From an uncultured bacterium (GTDB taxonomy: Bacteria; Acidobacteriota; UBA890): DNA of 5,464 bases. A model generated the notes under the pieces. It saw only the letters and a program-made list of their open reading frames with translations. It searched no databases and had not been told where the DNA came from. Position 1 is the first letter of the stretch. Each line of letters starts with the position of its first letter. Shown here piece by piece: positions 1 through 5,464 of the stretch. Made by a program: the position numbers and the translations under genes. Location: NCBI GenBank assembly GCA_937922775.1, contig CALAKE010000446.1:1-5464 (forward strand). The letters run 5' to 3'.

Positions 1-1549
1 GGCCGACTCGCTCGGACATGCCCCACTCCGTGACCATGCGGCGCGCCAGATCAGTAACGCGCTCGAGGTCGTTCCCTGCCCCGGTGGTCATCTCGTTCAT
101 GACCAACTCTTCCGCCACCCGTCCACCCAAGAGGACGCAGACCTGTGTTTCCAGATACGTACGGCTGTAGTTGCGGCGGTCGTCCAGCGGTAGCTGTTGC
201 GTGACGCCGAGAGCACGCCCACGTGGAATGATCGTCACCTTGTGGAGAGGATCGGCGCTGGGCATCAGGTGCGCGACCAGCGCGTGACCTGCCTCGTGAT
301 AGGCCGTCACCCTCTTTTCCTCGTCGGAAATGATCAGGCTCCTGCGCTCTGCCCCCATGAGGACCTTGTCCTTGGCGTCCTCGAAGTCGAGCATCATCAC
401 AGACTTACGGTCGCGTCGGGCCGCTAGCAACGCAGCCTCGTTGACCAGGTTCTCGAGGTCAGCGCCGGAGAATCCCGGCGTGCTGCGCGCCACCTTCTGC
501 AGATCCACATCCTTGTCGAGCGGAATGGATCGTGTGTGTACTCGGAGAATGCCGAGGCGGCCTCTGATATCTGGAAGATCCACAATAATGCGGCGATCGA
601 AACGTCCCGGTCTGAGCAGTGCCGGGTCGAGCACGTCCGGGCGGTTGGTCGCCGCCATCAGGATGACGCCCTCGTTGCTACCAAAGCCGTCCATCTCGAC
701 GAGCAACTGGTTGAGGGTCTGCTCGCGCTCATCGTGGCCACCGCCCAAACCCGCGCCTCTGTGCCGACCAACAGCGTCGATCTCGTCGATGAAGATGATG
801 CAGGGGGCGTTCTTCTTGCCCTGTTCGAAAAGGTCACGAACTCGAGAGGCACCGACTCCCACGAACATCTCGACGAAGTCCGATCCAGAGATCGAGAAGA
901 ACGGCACGTTGGCTTCGCCCGCGATGGCACGCGCCAGGAGGGTTTTACCCGTCCCCGGCGGGCCGATGAGGATCACGCCCTTGGGGATGCGGCCGCCGAG
1001 CTTCTGGAATTTCTGCGGCTCCCGCAGGAACTCGATGACCTCTTGCACTTCTTCCTTGGCCTCGTCGATGCCGGCTACGTCCTTGAAGGTGACCTTCTTC
1101 TCTTGACTGGAGCTCAGCCGGGCGCGGCTCTTGCCAAAGGCGAGGGCACGGTTGCCGCCGCTCTGCATCTGTCGCATGAAGAAGATCCACACCGCAATGA
1201 GAATCAGCATCGGAGCCCAGGAGATCAGGGCGGCCATATACGGACTCTGATCCTGTGCATCGACCTCGATCGCGATGCCCGCTTCACGCAGCTCACCCAA
1301 GAGACCCTCGAACGTAACGTCGAGGACCACCGTGGTGAACGTCTGCCCGTCCTTTGTCTCACCCTCGATCTGGTTGCTGGGAACCGAGATGGTCACGCTC
1401 GCCACCTGGTCCTGCTCCACCATGCGCATGAACTCGGTGAAGATGAGGGGCTCTTCGTCCTGGACGCCAGCGCTGAAGACGTTCCATACGACGATCGCGA
1501 TGACGATCACCACCAACCACAGACTGAGGGTCTTCAATGTTGTGCTCAT
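1..1549 (-). CDS. ftsH: ATP-dependent zinc metalloprotease FtsH (3' end cut by window edge)
   Basis: FtsH is a hexameric inner-membrane AAA+ protease that unfolds and degrades misassembled membrane proteins and some short-lived cytosolic regulators. My translation from the ATG at 1549 gives 516 residues with no stop before the left edge; about 120-130 C-terminal residues of a typical 640-residue FtsH are missing. Visible in order: membrane helix 1 (about 8-27), a short periplasmic domain (about 28-105), membrane helix 2 (about 106-125), then the AAA+ domain with Walker A GPPGTGKT (196-203), pore loop FVG (229-231), Walker B IIFIDEID (251-258) and the second region of homology ending in RPGRFDR (313-319). 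The M41 peptidase follows, with zinc motif HEAGH (418-422) and the likely third ligand Asp494 in TGAGND. All catalytic residues are present. An in-frame TAG at 1567-1565 leaves this ATG as the only sensible start, although no good Shine-Dalgarno precedes it. It lies 102 bases downstream of tilS and is probably co-transcribed with it. Confidence 0.97.
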   Translation of the reverse strand, partial: MSTTLKTLSLWLVVIVIAIVVWNVFSAGVQDEEPLIFTEFMRMVEQDQVASVTISVPSNQIEGETKDGQTFTTVVLDVTFEGLLGELREAGIAIEVDAQDQSPYMAALISWAPMLILIAVWIFFMRQMQSGGNRALAFGKSRARLSSSQEKKVTFKDVAGIDEAKEEVQEVIEFLREPQKFQKLGGRIPKGVILIGPPGTGKTLLARAIAGEANVPFFSISGSDFVEMFVGVGASRVRDLFEQGKKNAPCIIFIDEIDAVGRHRGAGLGGGHDEREQTLNQLLVEMDGFGSNEGVILMAATNRPDVLDPALLRPGRFDRRIIVDLPDIRGRLGILRVHTRSIPLDKDVDLQKVARSTPGFSGADLENLVNEAALLAARRDRKSVMMLDFEDAKDKVLMGAERRSLIISDEEKRVTAYHEAGHALVAHLMPSADPLHKVTIIPRGRALGVTQQLPLDDRRNYSRTYLETQVCVLLGGRVAEELVMNEMTTGAGNDLERVTDLARRMVTEWGMSERVG

Positions 1550-1651
1550 AGTGCAGAGAATACACTACCCCGCGTGACGGGGGCCAGTTAGCAAATCACG
1601 GAAAACGCTATATTTACTGGGTTCTGCGCGATTCGGCCGACTTTTGGGCCG
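1550..1651 (-). promoter_or_regulatory. tilS-ftsH spacer / ftsH leader with small hairpin
   Basis: This spacer holds no gene. Reading in the ftsH direction, it contains an AT-rich island (about 1620-1589) and then a perfect 5-bp stem, CCCCG/CGGGG with a 5-base loop, at 1582-1568. The hairpin ends 18 bases before the ftsH ATG. The bases between it and the ATG contain no recognisable Shine-Dalgarno. I could not find a -35/-10 pair with good spacing, so an ftsH promoter here is unproven. No terminator with a T-run is visible either, which allows read-through from tilS. A role for the hairpin in ftsH translation is inference only. Confidence 0.3.
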
Positions 1652-2728
1652 CTAGTTTTTCACTACCTCGCTGTCTGCTTTGGCAACGCCCTTTTTTGCG
1701 AGCTTGCGTCCCGCGAGCGGCAACAGGCGGAGCGTTTCATAGCTCCGCTGCACACGTACGCCGGGAAGATCGACGGCGTCACCATTGGGCCCGAGCGCCA
1801 CCTCGAGGACGGCATCGACATGAGCAGCGCTCATGCCGCGTCGGTGGCCGCGCACCGTTTCGAGGGCTCGGCGCAGTAGGCGGCGTCGCAATCCTCGAGG
1901 AGTCTCGTTCAACTCGTCGATTGCCAGCGCCACCGCTCCGGGGAAGAGATCCGCACGACGAAGCTCCTCGTACTTCGTCTCGAGAACCTCAGCCAGCCAA
2001 TCTTCCTCATCCTGGGCCAGAGCCGCAGCACGGGCGATATTCTCGATCGCCCCTGGATGAACACTCTCGAGCTCTGGCACCAGCCGCCACCGCACCCGGT
2101 TCCTGGTCATTGCGAGGTCAACATTCGTTGCGTCCTCTCGCCACGTCAGCCCGCGATCTGTCGCATAGGTCCGGATCGCCTCGCGACGGGCAAACAGCAG
2201 GGGGCGCAGGATCAACAACTCGCCTACGGTGGACTGCGGTCTCATGCCACCCAGACCACGCAGCCCAGCACCCCGCGAGAGATTCATCATCACGGTCTCG
2301 GCCTGATCGTCGGCGCTGTGCCCGAGAGCCACAGCGTCCGCCGGCCATTGCGTCGAGATCCGAGCAAACAAGTCCAGACGCGCCCGCCGGGCGGTGTCCT
2401 CCAGAGAGCCCTTTTGCCCGGCAAGTTGTACGCGCTCCCCGAAGAAAGGCAGGTTGGCCGCTTCTGCCAGCGCACGCGCATGCTCTTCGTCTCGATCAGC
2501 GGCGGAGCCACGCAAGCCGTGATTCAGGTGGCAGACCGCCAGCTCGAGGTCGAGCCGTGGGGCCAATACCTGCAGAACGTCGAGCAAGACCGTAGAGTCG
2601 GCCCCCGCGCTGCAGCCGACCAGAAGGCGCCCCACGCCGTCGAAGAGTCGCCGGTCCTCGATGTATCGCGACGACGCCTCCACGAAGCCGGCGGGCGAGG
2701 TCGGTGCGCTCGATTCCTCACGCTTCAT
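1652..2728 (-). CDS. tilS: tRNA(Ile)-lysidine synthetase TilS, short form
   Basis: TilS is a cytosolic enzyme that uses ATP to join lysine to the wobble cytidine of tRNA-Ile2(CAU). The resulting lysidine makes the tRNA read AUA and accept isoleucine instead of methionine. Residue numbers here count from the ATG at 2728 (358 residues). The N-terminal PP-loop ATPase motif is SAGADS at 40-45, with Ala where the family usually has the first Gly of SGGxDS. It is followed by HLNHGLRG (67-74), GSLEDTARRAR (about 107-117), GHSADDQAET (136-145) and a WREDATN motif before RNRVRWRL; together these are diagnostic for TilS. A helical substrate-binding region follows, but the protein ends soon after it, so the C-terminal domain of long TilS proteins (E. 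coli about 430 residues) seems absent, as in known short forms. A GTG at 2764 would add 12 residues but has no ribosome binding site; the ATG has a weak GTGAG about 9 bases upstream. The gene sits between a CAT-anticodon tRNA and ftsH. Confidence 0.93.
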   Translation of the reverse strand: MKREESSAPTSPAGFVEASSRYIEDRRLFDGVGRLLVGCSAGADSTVLLDVLQVLAPRLDLELAVCHLNHGLRGSAADRDEEHARALAEAANLPFFGERVQLAGQKGSLEDTARRARLDLFARISTQWPADAVALGHSADDQAETVMMNLSRGAGLRGLGGMRPQSTVGELLILRPLLFARREAIRTYATDRGLTWREDATNVDLAMTRNRVRWRLVPELESVHPGAIENIARAAALAQDEEDWLAEVLETKYEELRRADLFPGAVALAIDELNETPRGLRRRLLRRALETVRGHRRGMSAAHVDAVLEVALGPNGDAVDLPGVRVQRSYETLRLLPLAGRKLAKKGVAKADSEVVKN

Positions 2729-2803
2729 GACAGCGGGCTCACGAGTCTGGCAGGCCGTGACCACGGACTGCGGGGGGCAGAAAGATGTGTGGGGAAGAAT
2801 GAG

Positions 2804-2875
2804 TGGCGGTGGAGGGATTCGAACCCCCGACTCGGCGGATATGAGCCGCCTGCTCTGCCTCTGAGCTACACCGCC
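2804..2875 (-). tRNA. tRNA with CAT anticodon (probably elongator tRNA-Met; tRNA-Ile2 not excluded)
   Basis: The minus strand folds into a complete 72-base cloverleaf. The acceptor stem is GGCGGTG/CACCGCC (7 of 7 pairs), followed by T8 A9. The D arm is GCTC-AGAGGCA-GAGC with G18G19 and a very short loop. The anticodon arm is GGCGG-CTCATAT-CCGCC, with anticodon CAT after T33. The variable loop is GAGTC, with C48 able to pair with G15. The T arm is GGGGG-TTCGAAT-CCCTC with one G-T pair. The discriminator is A73, and the CCA end is not encoded (CTC follows). It is not an initiator: position 1-72 is paired and there are no three G-C pairs GGG/CCC at the base of the anticodon stem. The acceptor start GGCGGTG matches my memory of Bacillus elongator tRNA-Met. 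Against that, U12-A23, C29-G41 and A37 are shared with isoleucine tRNAs. It lies about 75 bases upstream of tilS on the same strand. Confidence 0.95.
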
Positions 2876-2923
2876 AGGTGGAATCGGGACACCCGCGGTG
2901 GGGCCGAGGCGCCCTGCTGGGCC

Positions 2924-2942
2924 AAACCCCCGGCGGCGGGGT
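2924..2942 (-). terminator. weak intrinsic terminator-like hairpin after the permease gene
   Basis: About 36 bases past the permease stop codon, the minus strand reads CCCCG-CCGC-CGGGG followed by GTTTGG. It can form a 5-bp GC-only stem, or alternatively ACCCC/GGGGT with a larger loop. Only three T residues follow, so this is a poor rho-independent terminator. Its position between the permease and the tRNA is right for one. The rest of the spacer (2876-2977) shows no gene and no clear tRNA promoter. Confidence 0.3.
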
Positions 2943-2977
2943 CCAATCAGGCATTCATGGTAGGCGAGGGCTTCCCA

Positions 2978-5320
2978 TCAATCAAGAAACGCTCTGCGAC
3001 TGCCAAGCAACTGCTGGAACCAGGATTTGATGGCGCCTGTGTAACGTTTGGTCAGAATGACCGGGATCTTCACCTGCTTGGCCACGCTCTCGGGGACATC
3101 CCCGAACATGGCACGCTGGATCAGCCCCTCCTCGGGAGCCCCCATGATGATCTGGTCGTAGCCCTTCGCCGCCCGCAGAATGGCGTTATCGAGCCGCCGC
3201 CTGGGCCCCAGGGCCTCGACGAAGATCTCGAAATCGGCCGCATCGATTCCGTCGAGCTCATCCAGATCAGCCTGTAACCGTGCGTGGGCATCCGCCTCCA
3301 CACCGGGGCGAACCACGTGCAGCAGGGTTATCGGATCACCCTTCGGATCGCGCAGCGACGCAGCGATCTGTAGCGAGAGCTTCGCGGCCTCGATGCCGGC
3401 AACCGGAACGATGATTCGTTTCACCGGCGCCTCCGGCGCCCGGCGCACGACGGCAACATCGAAGGAGGCGTTGAGCACGAGCTCGTCGAGCACCGTGCCG
3501 AAAACCCGGTCGCGTCGCTTGACTGATCCTTCCCAGCCCAGCACCACGAGGTCTGCACCTTTCTCCTCGGCTGTCTCGATGACAGCACGCGCAATGTTGT
3601 GACCGATTCGCACCATGCCGTGCAACGGCACCTTACCTTCAGCGGTCTCGTGGGCGCAGCGCAGGATCTTGTGTGCAGGCTCGAGAAATCGGCGACCCGC
3701 GTGTGGCGGCAGCTGGGCCGGTACACGAACCACATTCAGCAGCACGAGGTCGCCCTGCCGAGCGGCCGCCACGCGTGCGCCGAACTCGACCAGGCCTTTG
3801 CAGGTGCGCGGATTGGCCACAGGCACGAGGACGCGAAAGTCCTCTGCCGGCGACACGGGGACCTCGTGAAGGATCACGGGTGTCGCCTTGGCCTCACGCT
3901 CCTTACCACGCGAGTACACGTAGTAGATCACGACGCCGGCAGCGATATACGCAGCGCAGATGATGATGCCCGTGGGGCTGTAGAAGAATAGGAAGATCGC
4001 GAGGAAGAGGTTGATGCCAGCCGCCAGCAGGGGCACGAAAGGCACGAAGGGCACGACGAAGCCGCGATCGATATCGGGTCGATGGCGTCGCAGGTTGATG
4101 ACGGAGATGTTCACCAGCAGGAAGAGGAGCAGAAACATCACGTCCGTGGCCGACGCCACGTCCTCAATAGGGAGCGCCACGGCCATGATGACGATGAAGA
4201 CGCCCGAGATGATGGTCGCCCAGTGGGGCGTGCGGCGCAGCGGGTGGATTTGCCCCAGGATCGAGGGGAGATTGTGATCTCGGCCCATGGCGAACGAAAC
4301 CCGTGATGAGGAGTAGATGGTGGCGTTCAACGCACTGATGGTGGAAAAGAGGCCCCCGATCAGGAAGATCAGCTTGCCGTATGGCATGAACTCCTCAGCG
4401 GCCTCCACCATGGCCAGCTCGCCCTTGAGCCCGAGGATCTGCCAGCTCGGCGTGCCATCACCCACCACCGCCGCCAGCGCCACGAAGGCGACGAGGATGT
4501 AGATGGGAACCACGATCGCCAGCGACAGGAAGATCGACTTCGGAATGTTGCGTTTCGGGTCCTTCACCTCTTCGCCACACTGGGCAATGATCTCGTAGCC
4601 CTCGAACGCGATGAACGTGAGACCCATCGCCGTAACGACGCCCGCCCAGCCGCGCGGCATGAAGGGAACAAAATGCTGCGGCCAATCAGCCCGTGCGGCG
4701 TCGGTGAAGATCGCCCAGAGGCCAAATGCCAGAAAGGCGCCGATGATCACCATTTTCAGAACGGTCACGGCCGTTCCGGCCAGCCCCGTCTCTTCAGCCC
4801 CTCGGTAGTTGATGTACGTGAAAAGCACCACTACCAGAACGGCAAGATACTTGGCGGAAGCGTCCTCGGGGCCGGAGCCGAGAAGCGGCATGGGCACGAT
4901 GTCCAGGAGAGAGGTCCCGGTCATGTGCAGAATCTCGGAGGCAAAGGCGCCGAAGGCGATTGCGTAGAGACTGCAGGCCACGGCGTGAGCGAACCAGGAC
5001 ATCCACCCGGAGAGGAATCCGTTGGGCTGCGGCAGGGCCTCCTTGACCCACAGGTAGCCGCCGCCCGCCTCGGGAAAACAAGACCCGAGCTCGGCATAAG
5101 AGAGGGCCGTCAGCGTGGTTACCAGGCCGTTCAGCAGGAATACGAGCACCAGTGCCGGGCCGGCTTCGCCGGCGGCGAGCCCAGTGAGAACAAAAATGCC
5201 GGCGCCGATCATGGCGCCGACACCGATCATCGTCACGTGGAGCAGACCGAGATCGCGCGAGAGGCCGGTTTCTAGACCAGCATCAGAGGGGAGCCCGTTG
5301 GTGGTGCTCTCCTCGGCCAC
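2978..5320 (-). CDS. APC-family amino acid permease with C-terminal tandem universal stress protein domains
   Basis: This 780-residue protein joins an inner-membrane amino acid transporter to two cytoplasmic USP domains. The transporter half (about 23-470) has about 12 membrane helices. Helix 1 carries the glycine-rich unwound motif GVGAMIGAGIF (33-43), which binds the substrate backbone in the APC fold. SYAELGSCFPEAGGGY (74-89) follows helix 2, and FEGYEIIAQCGEEVKDPKRN (239-258) spans the end of helix 6 and its loop; both are typical of the family. Lys189 in helix 5 appears to match the proton-coupling lysine of ApcT, suggesting proton symport. USP1 (about 495-627) has a complete G-x2-G-x9-G-T nucleotide motif at 595-609 (G595, G598, G608, T609). 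USP2 (about 634-757) keeps G727 and G740 but has E730 and D741 in place of Gly and Ser/Thr, so it may not bind ATP. The GTG start is fixed by an in-frame TGA at 5335-5333 and a GAGG 10 bases upstream. Fusions of this type are known in bacteria and archaea; the transported amino acid cannot be read from the sequence. Confidence 0.95.
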   Translation of the reverse strand: MAEESTTNGLPSDAGLETGLSRDLGLLHVTMIGVGAMIGAGIFVLTGLAAGEAGPALVLVFLLNGLVTTLTALSYAELGSCFPEAGGGYLWVKEALPQPNGFLSGWMSWFAHAVACSLYAIAFGAFASEILHMTGTSLLDIVPMPLLGSGPEDASAKYLAVLVVVLFTYINYRGAEETGLAGTAVTVLKMVIIGAFLAFGLWAIFTDAARADWPQHFVPFMPRGWAGVVTAMGLTFIAFEGYEIIAQCGEEVKDPKRNIPKSIFLSLAIVVPIYILVAFVALAAVVGDGTPSWQILGLKGELAMVEAAEEFMPYGKLIFLIGGLFSTISALNATIYSSSRVSFAMGRDHNLPSILGQIHPLRRTPHWATIISGVFIVIMAVALPIEDVASATDVMFLLLFLLVNISVINLRRHRPDIDRGFVVPFVPFVPLLAAGINLFLAIFLFFYSPTGIIICAAYIAAGVVIYYVYSRGKEREAKATPVILHEVPVSPAEDFRVLVPVANPRTCKGLVEFGARVAAARQGDLVLLNVVRVPAQLPPHAGRRFLEPAHKILRCAHETAEGKVPLHGMVRIGHNIARAVIETAEEKGADLVVLGWEGSVKRRDRVFGTVLDELVLNASFDVAVVRRAPEAPVKRIIVPVAGIEAAKLSLQIAASLRDPKGDPITLLHVVRPGVEADAHARLQADLDELDGIDAADFEIFVEALGPRRRLDNAILRAAKGYDQIIMGAPEEGLIQRAMFGDVPESVAKQVKIPVILTKRYTGAIKSWFQQLLGSRRAFLD

Positions 5321-5330
5321 GTCCCCGAGC

Positions 5331-5334
5331 CCTC
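5331..5334 (-). promoter_or_regulatory. ribosome binding site of the permease gene
   Basis: The minus strand reads TGAGGGC at 5335-5329, with the GAGG core 10 bases upstream of the GTG start codon. The spacing is slightly long but acceptable. The TGA contained in it closes the permease reading frame upstream, which supports the GTG at 5320 as the start. Confidence 0.5.
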
Positions 5335-5350
5335 AGCAGGCCGTGGTGGA

Positions 5351-5378
5351 AATGTAATGGGCCTGGTTACGCCTCCAA
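5351..5378 (-). promoter_or_regulatory. possible sigma70-like promoter of the permease gene
   Basis: In the permease direction there is a TTGGAG (5378-5373) and a TACATT (5356-5351) separated by 16 bases. They match the -35 consensus at 3 of 6 positions and the -10 consensus at 4 of 6. Transcription would start near 5344 and give a leader of about 24 bases that includes the GAGG site. A CGCCTC/GAGGCG inverted repeat (5370-5375 and 5391-5396) overlaps the -35 element and could be an operator or chance. This is a visual match only, in GC-rich DNA. Confidence 0.35.
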
Positions 5379-5464
5379 GGGCGCAGATCCGAGGCGCCGC
5401 GACGCAGGCGATGCCAGTGCGCATCGTCGAGGAGCGGCAACGAAGTAGATGAGCTCTTGGGGGC
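5379..5464. other. upstream edge region, no gene assigned
   Basis: No start codon with a ribosome binding site and a lasting open frame is visible here on the plus strand: the ATG at 5411 meets a stop after 13 codons. On the minus strand two frames are open from the window edge. One ends with TAA at 5369-5367 after 31 codons (PQELIYFVAAP...SAPLEA). The other ends with TGA at 5335-5333 after 43 codons. Either could be the tail of a gene that begins outside the window, but I recognise neither peptide. Both would run across or up to the proposed permease promoter. Confidence 0.3.

Noticed and set aside
536..1591. A 351-codon open frame on the plus strand opposite ftsH
   Set aside because: It lies wholly antisense to ftsH, whose motifs are complete and in order. 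Its peptide is rich in His, Asp, Glu and Arg, as expected from the complement of GC-rich codons, and it resembles no family I know.
1634..1651. CGGCC...GGCCG inverted repeat just after the tilS stop as a terminator
   Set aside because: The stem is only 5 bp, the loop is 8 bases, and no T-run follows in the direction of transcription.
1696..2595. A 299-codon plus-strand open frame opposite tilS
   Set aside because: The peptide is dominated by Arg, Pro, Ala and Ser, has no recognisable domain, and is antisense to the TilS motifs.
2729..2764. GTG at 2764 as the tilS start (370 residues)
   Set aside because: There is no ribosome binding site before it, and the extra 12 residues are not needed: the PP-loop already lies 39 residues from the ATG at 2728. 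It remains possible.
2804..2875. Initiator tRNA-fMet
   Set aside because: Position 1-72 is a G-C pair rather than a mismatch, and the anticodon stem lacks the three consecutive G-C pairs (GGG/CCC) of initiators.
2890..2900. CACC-GCG-GGTG mini-hairpin in the permease-tRNA spacer
   Set aside because: A 4-bp stem with a 3-base loop in GC-rich DNA is expected by chance, and no T-run follows.
2057..3277. A 406-codon plus-strand open frame running across tilS, the tRNA and the permease end
   Set aside because: It crosses a perfect minus-strand tRNA and two well-supported minus-strand genes. The peptide is low in hydrophobic structure and contains the tRNA complement, so it is a shadow frame.

Overview
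This is a GC-rich bacterial chromosomal segment in which every supported gene lies on the minus strand, so transcription runs from the right end of the window to the left. In that order the genes are: an APC-family amino acid permease with two universal stress protein (USP) domains fused to its C-terminus (5320-2978), a tRNA gene with a CAT anticodon (2875-2804), tilS for tRNA(Ile)-lysidine synthetase (2728-1652), and ftsH for the membrane-bound AAA+ zinc protease (1549 to the left edge, where the 3' end is cut off).

Organism: the tilS-ftsH pair is common in bacteria. The FtsH layout is bacterial, with two N-terminal membrane helices, an AAA+ domain and an M41 peptidase domain. The tRNA does not encode its CCA end. 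Codon third positions are GC-rich, and GTG is used as a start codon at least once. This suits an uncultured, high-GC, Gram-negative-type bacterium such as Gemmatimonadota, Acidobacteriota or Myxococcota. The phylum is a guess, because no single marker here fixes it.

Layout: 5321-5464 holds a possible sigma70-like promoter and a ribosome binding site for the permease, plus short open frames of uncertain meaning. 5320-2978 is the permease. 2977-2876 is a short spacer with a weak terminator-like hairpin. 2875-2804 is the tRNA. 2728-1652 is tilS. 1651-1550 is a 102-base spacer with an AT-rich island and a small hairpin just upstream of ftsH. 1549-1 is ftsH.

How the parts fit: the tRNA and tilS are linked in function in general terms, because TilS converts the wobble C of a CAT-anticodon tRNA to lysidine, which changes it from a methionine to an isoleucine tRNA. 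By eye the neighbouring tRNA looks more like elongator tRNA-Met, but it carries some features also seen in tRNA-Ile2, so its identity is worth resolving. FtsH handles membrane-protein quality control. The permease is a separate transport module whose cytoplasmic USP domains may sense nucleotides. I see no mobile element, CRISPR array or phage gene. Most of the window is core genome; the less ordinary parts are the permease-USP fusion and the tRNA-CAT/tilS adjacency.
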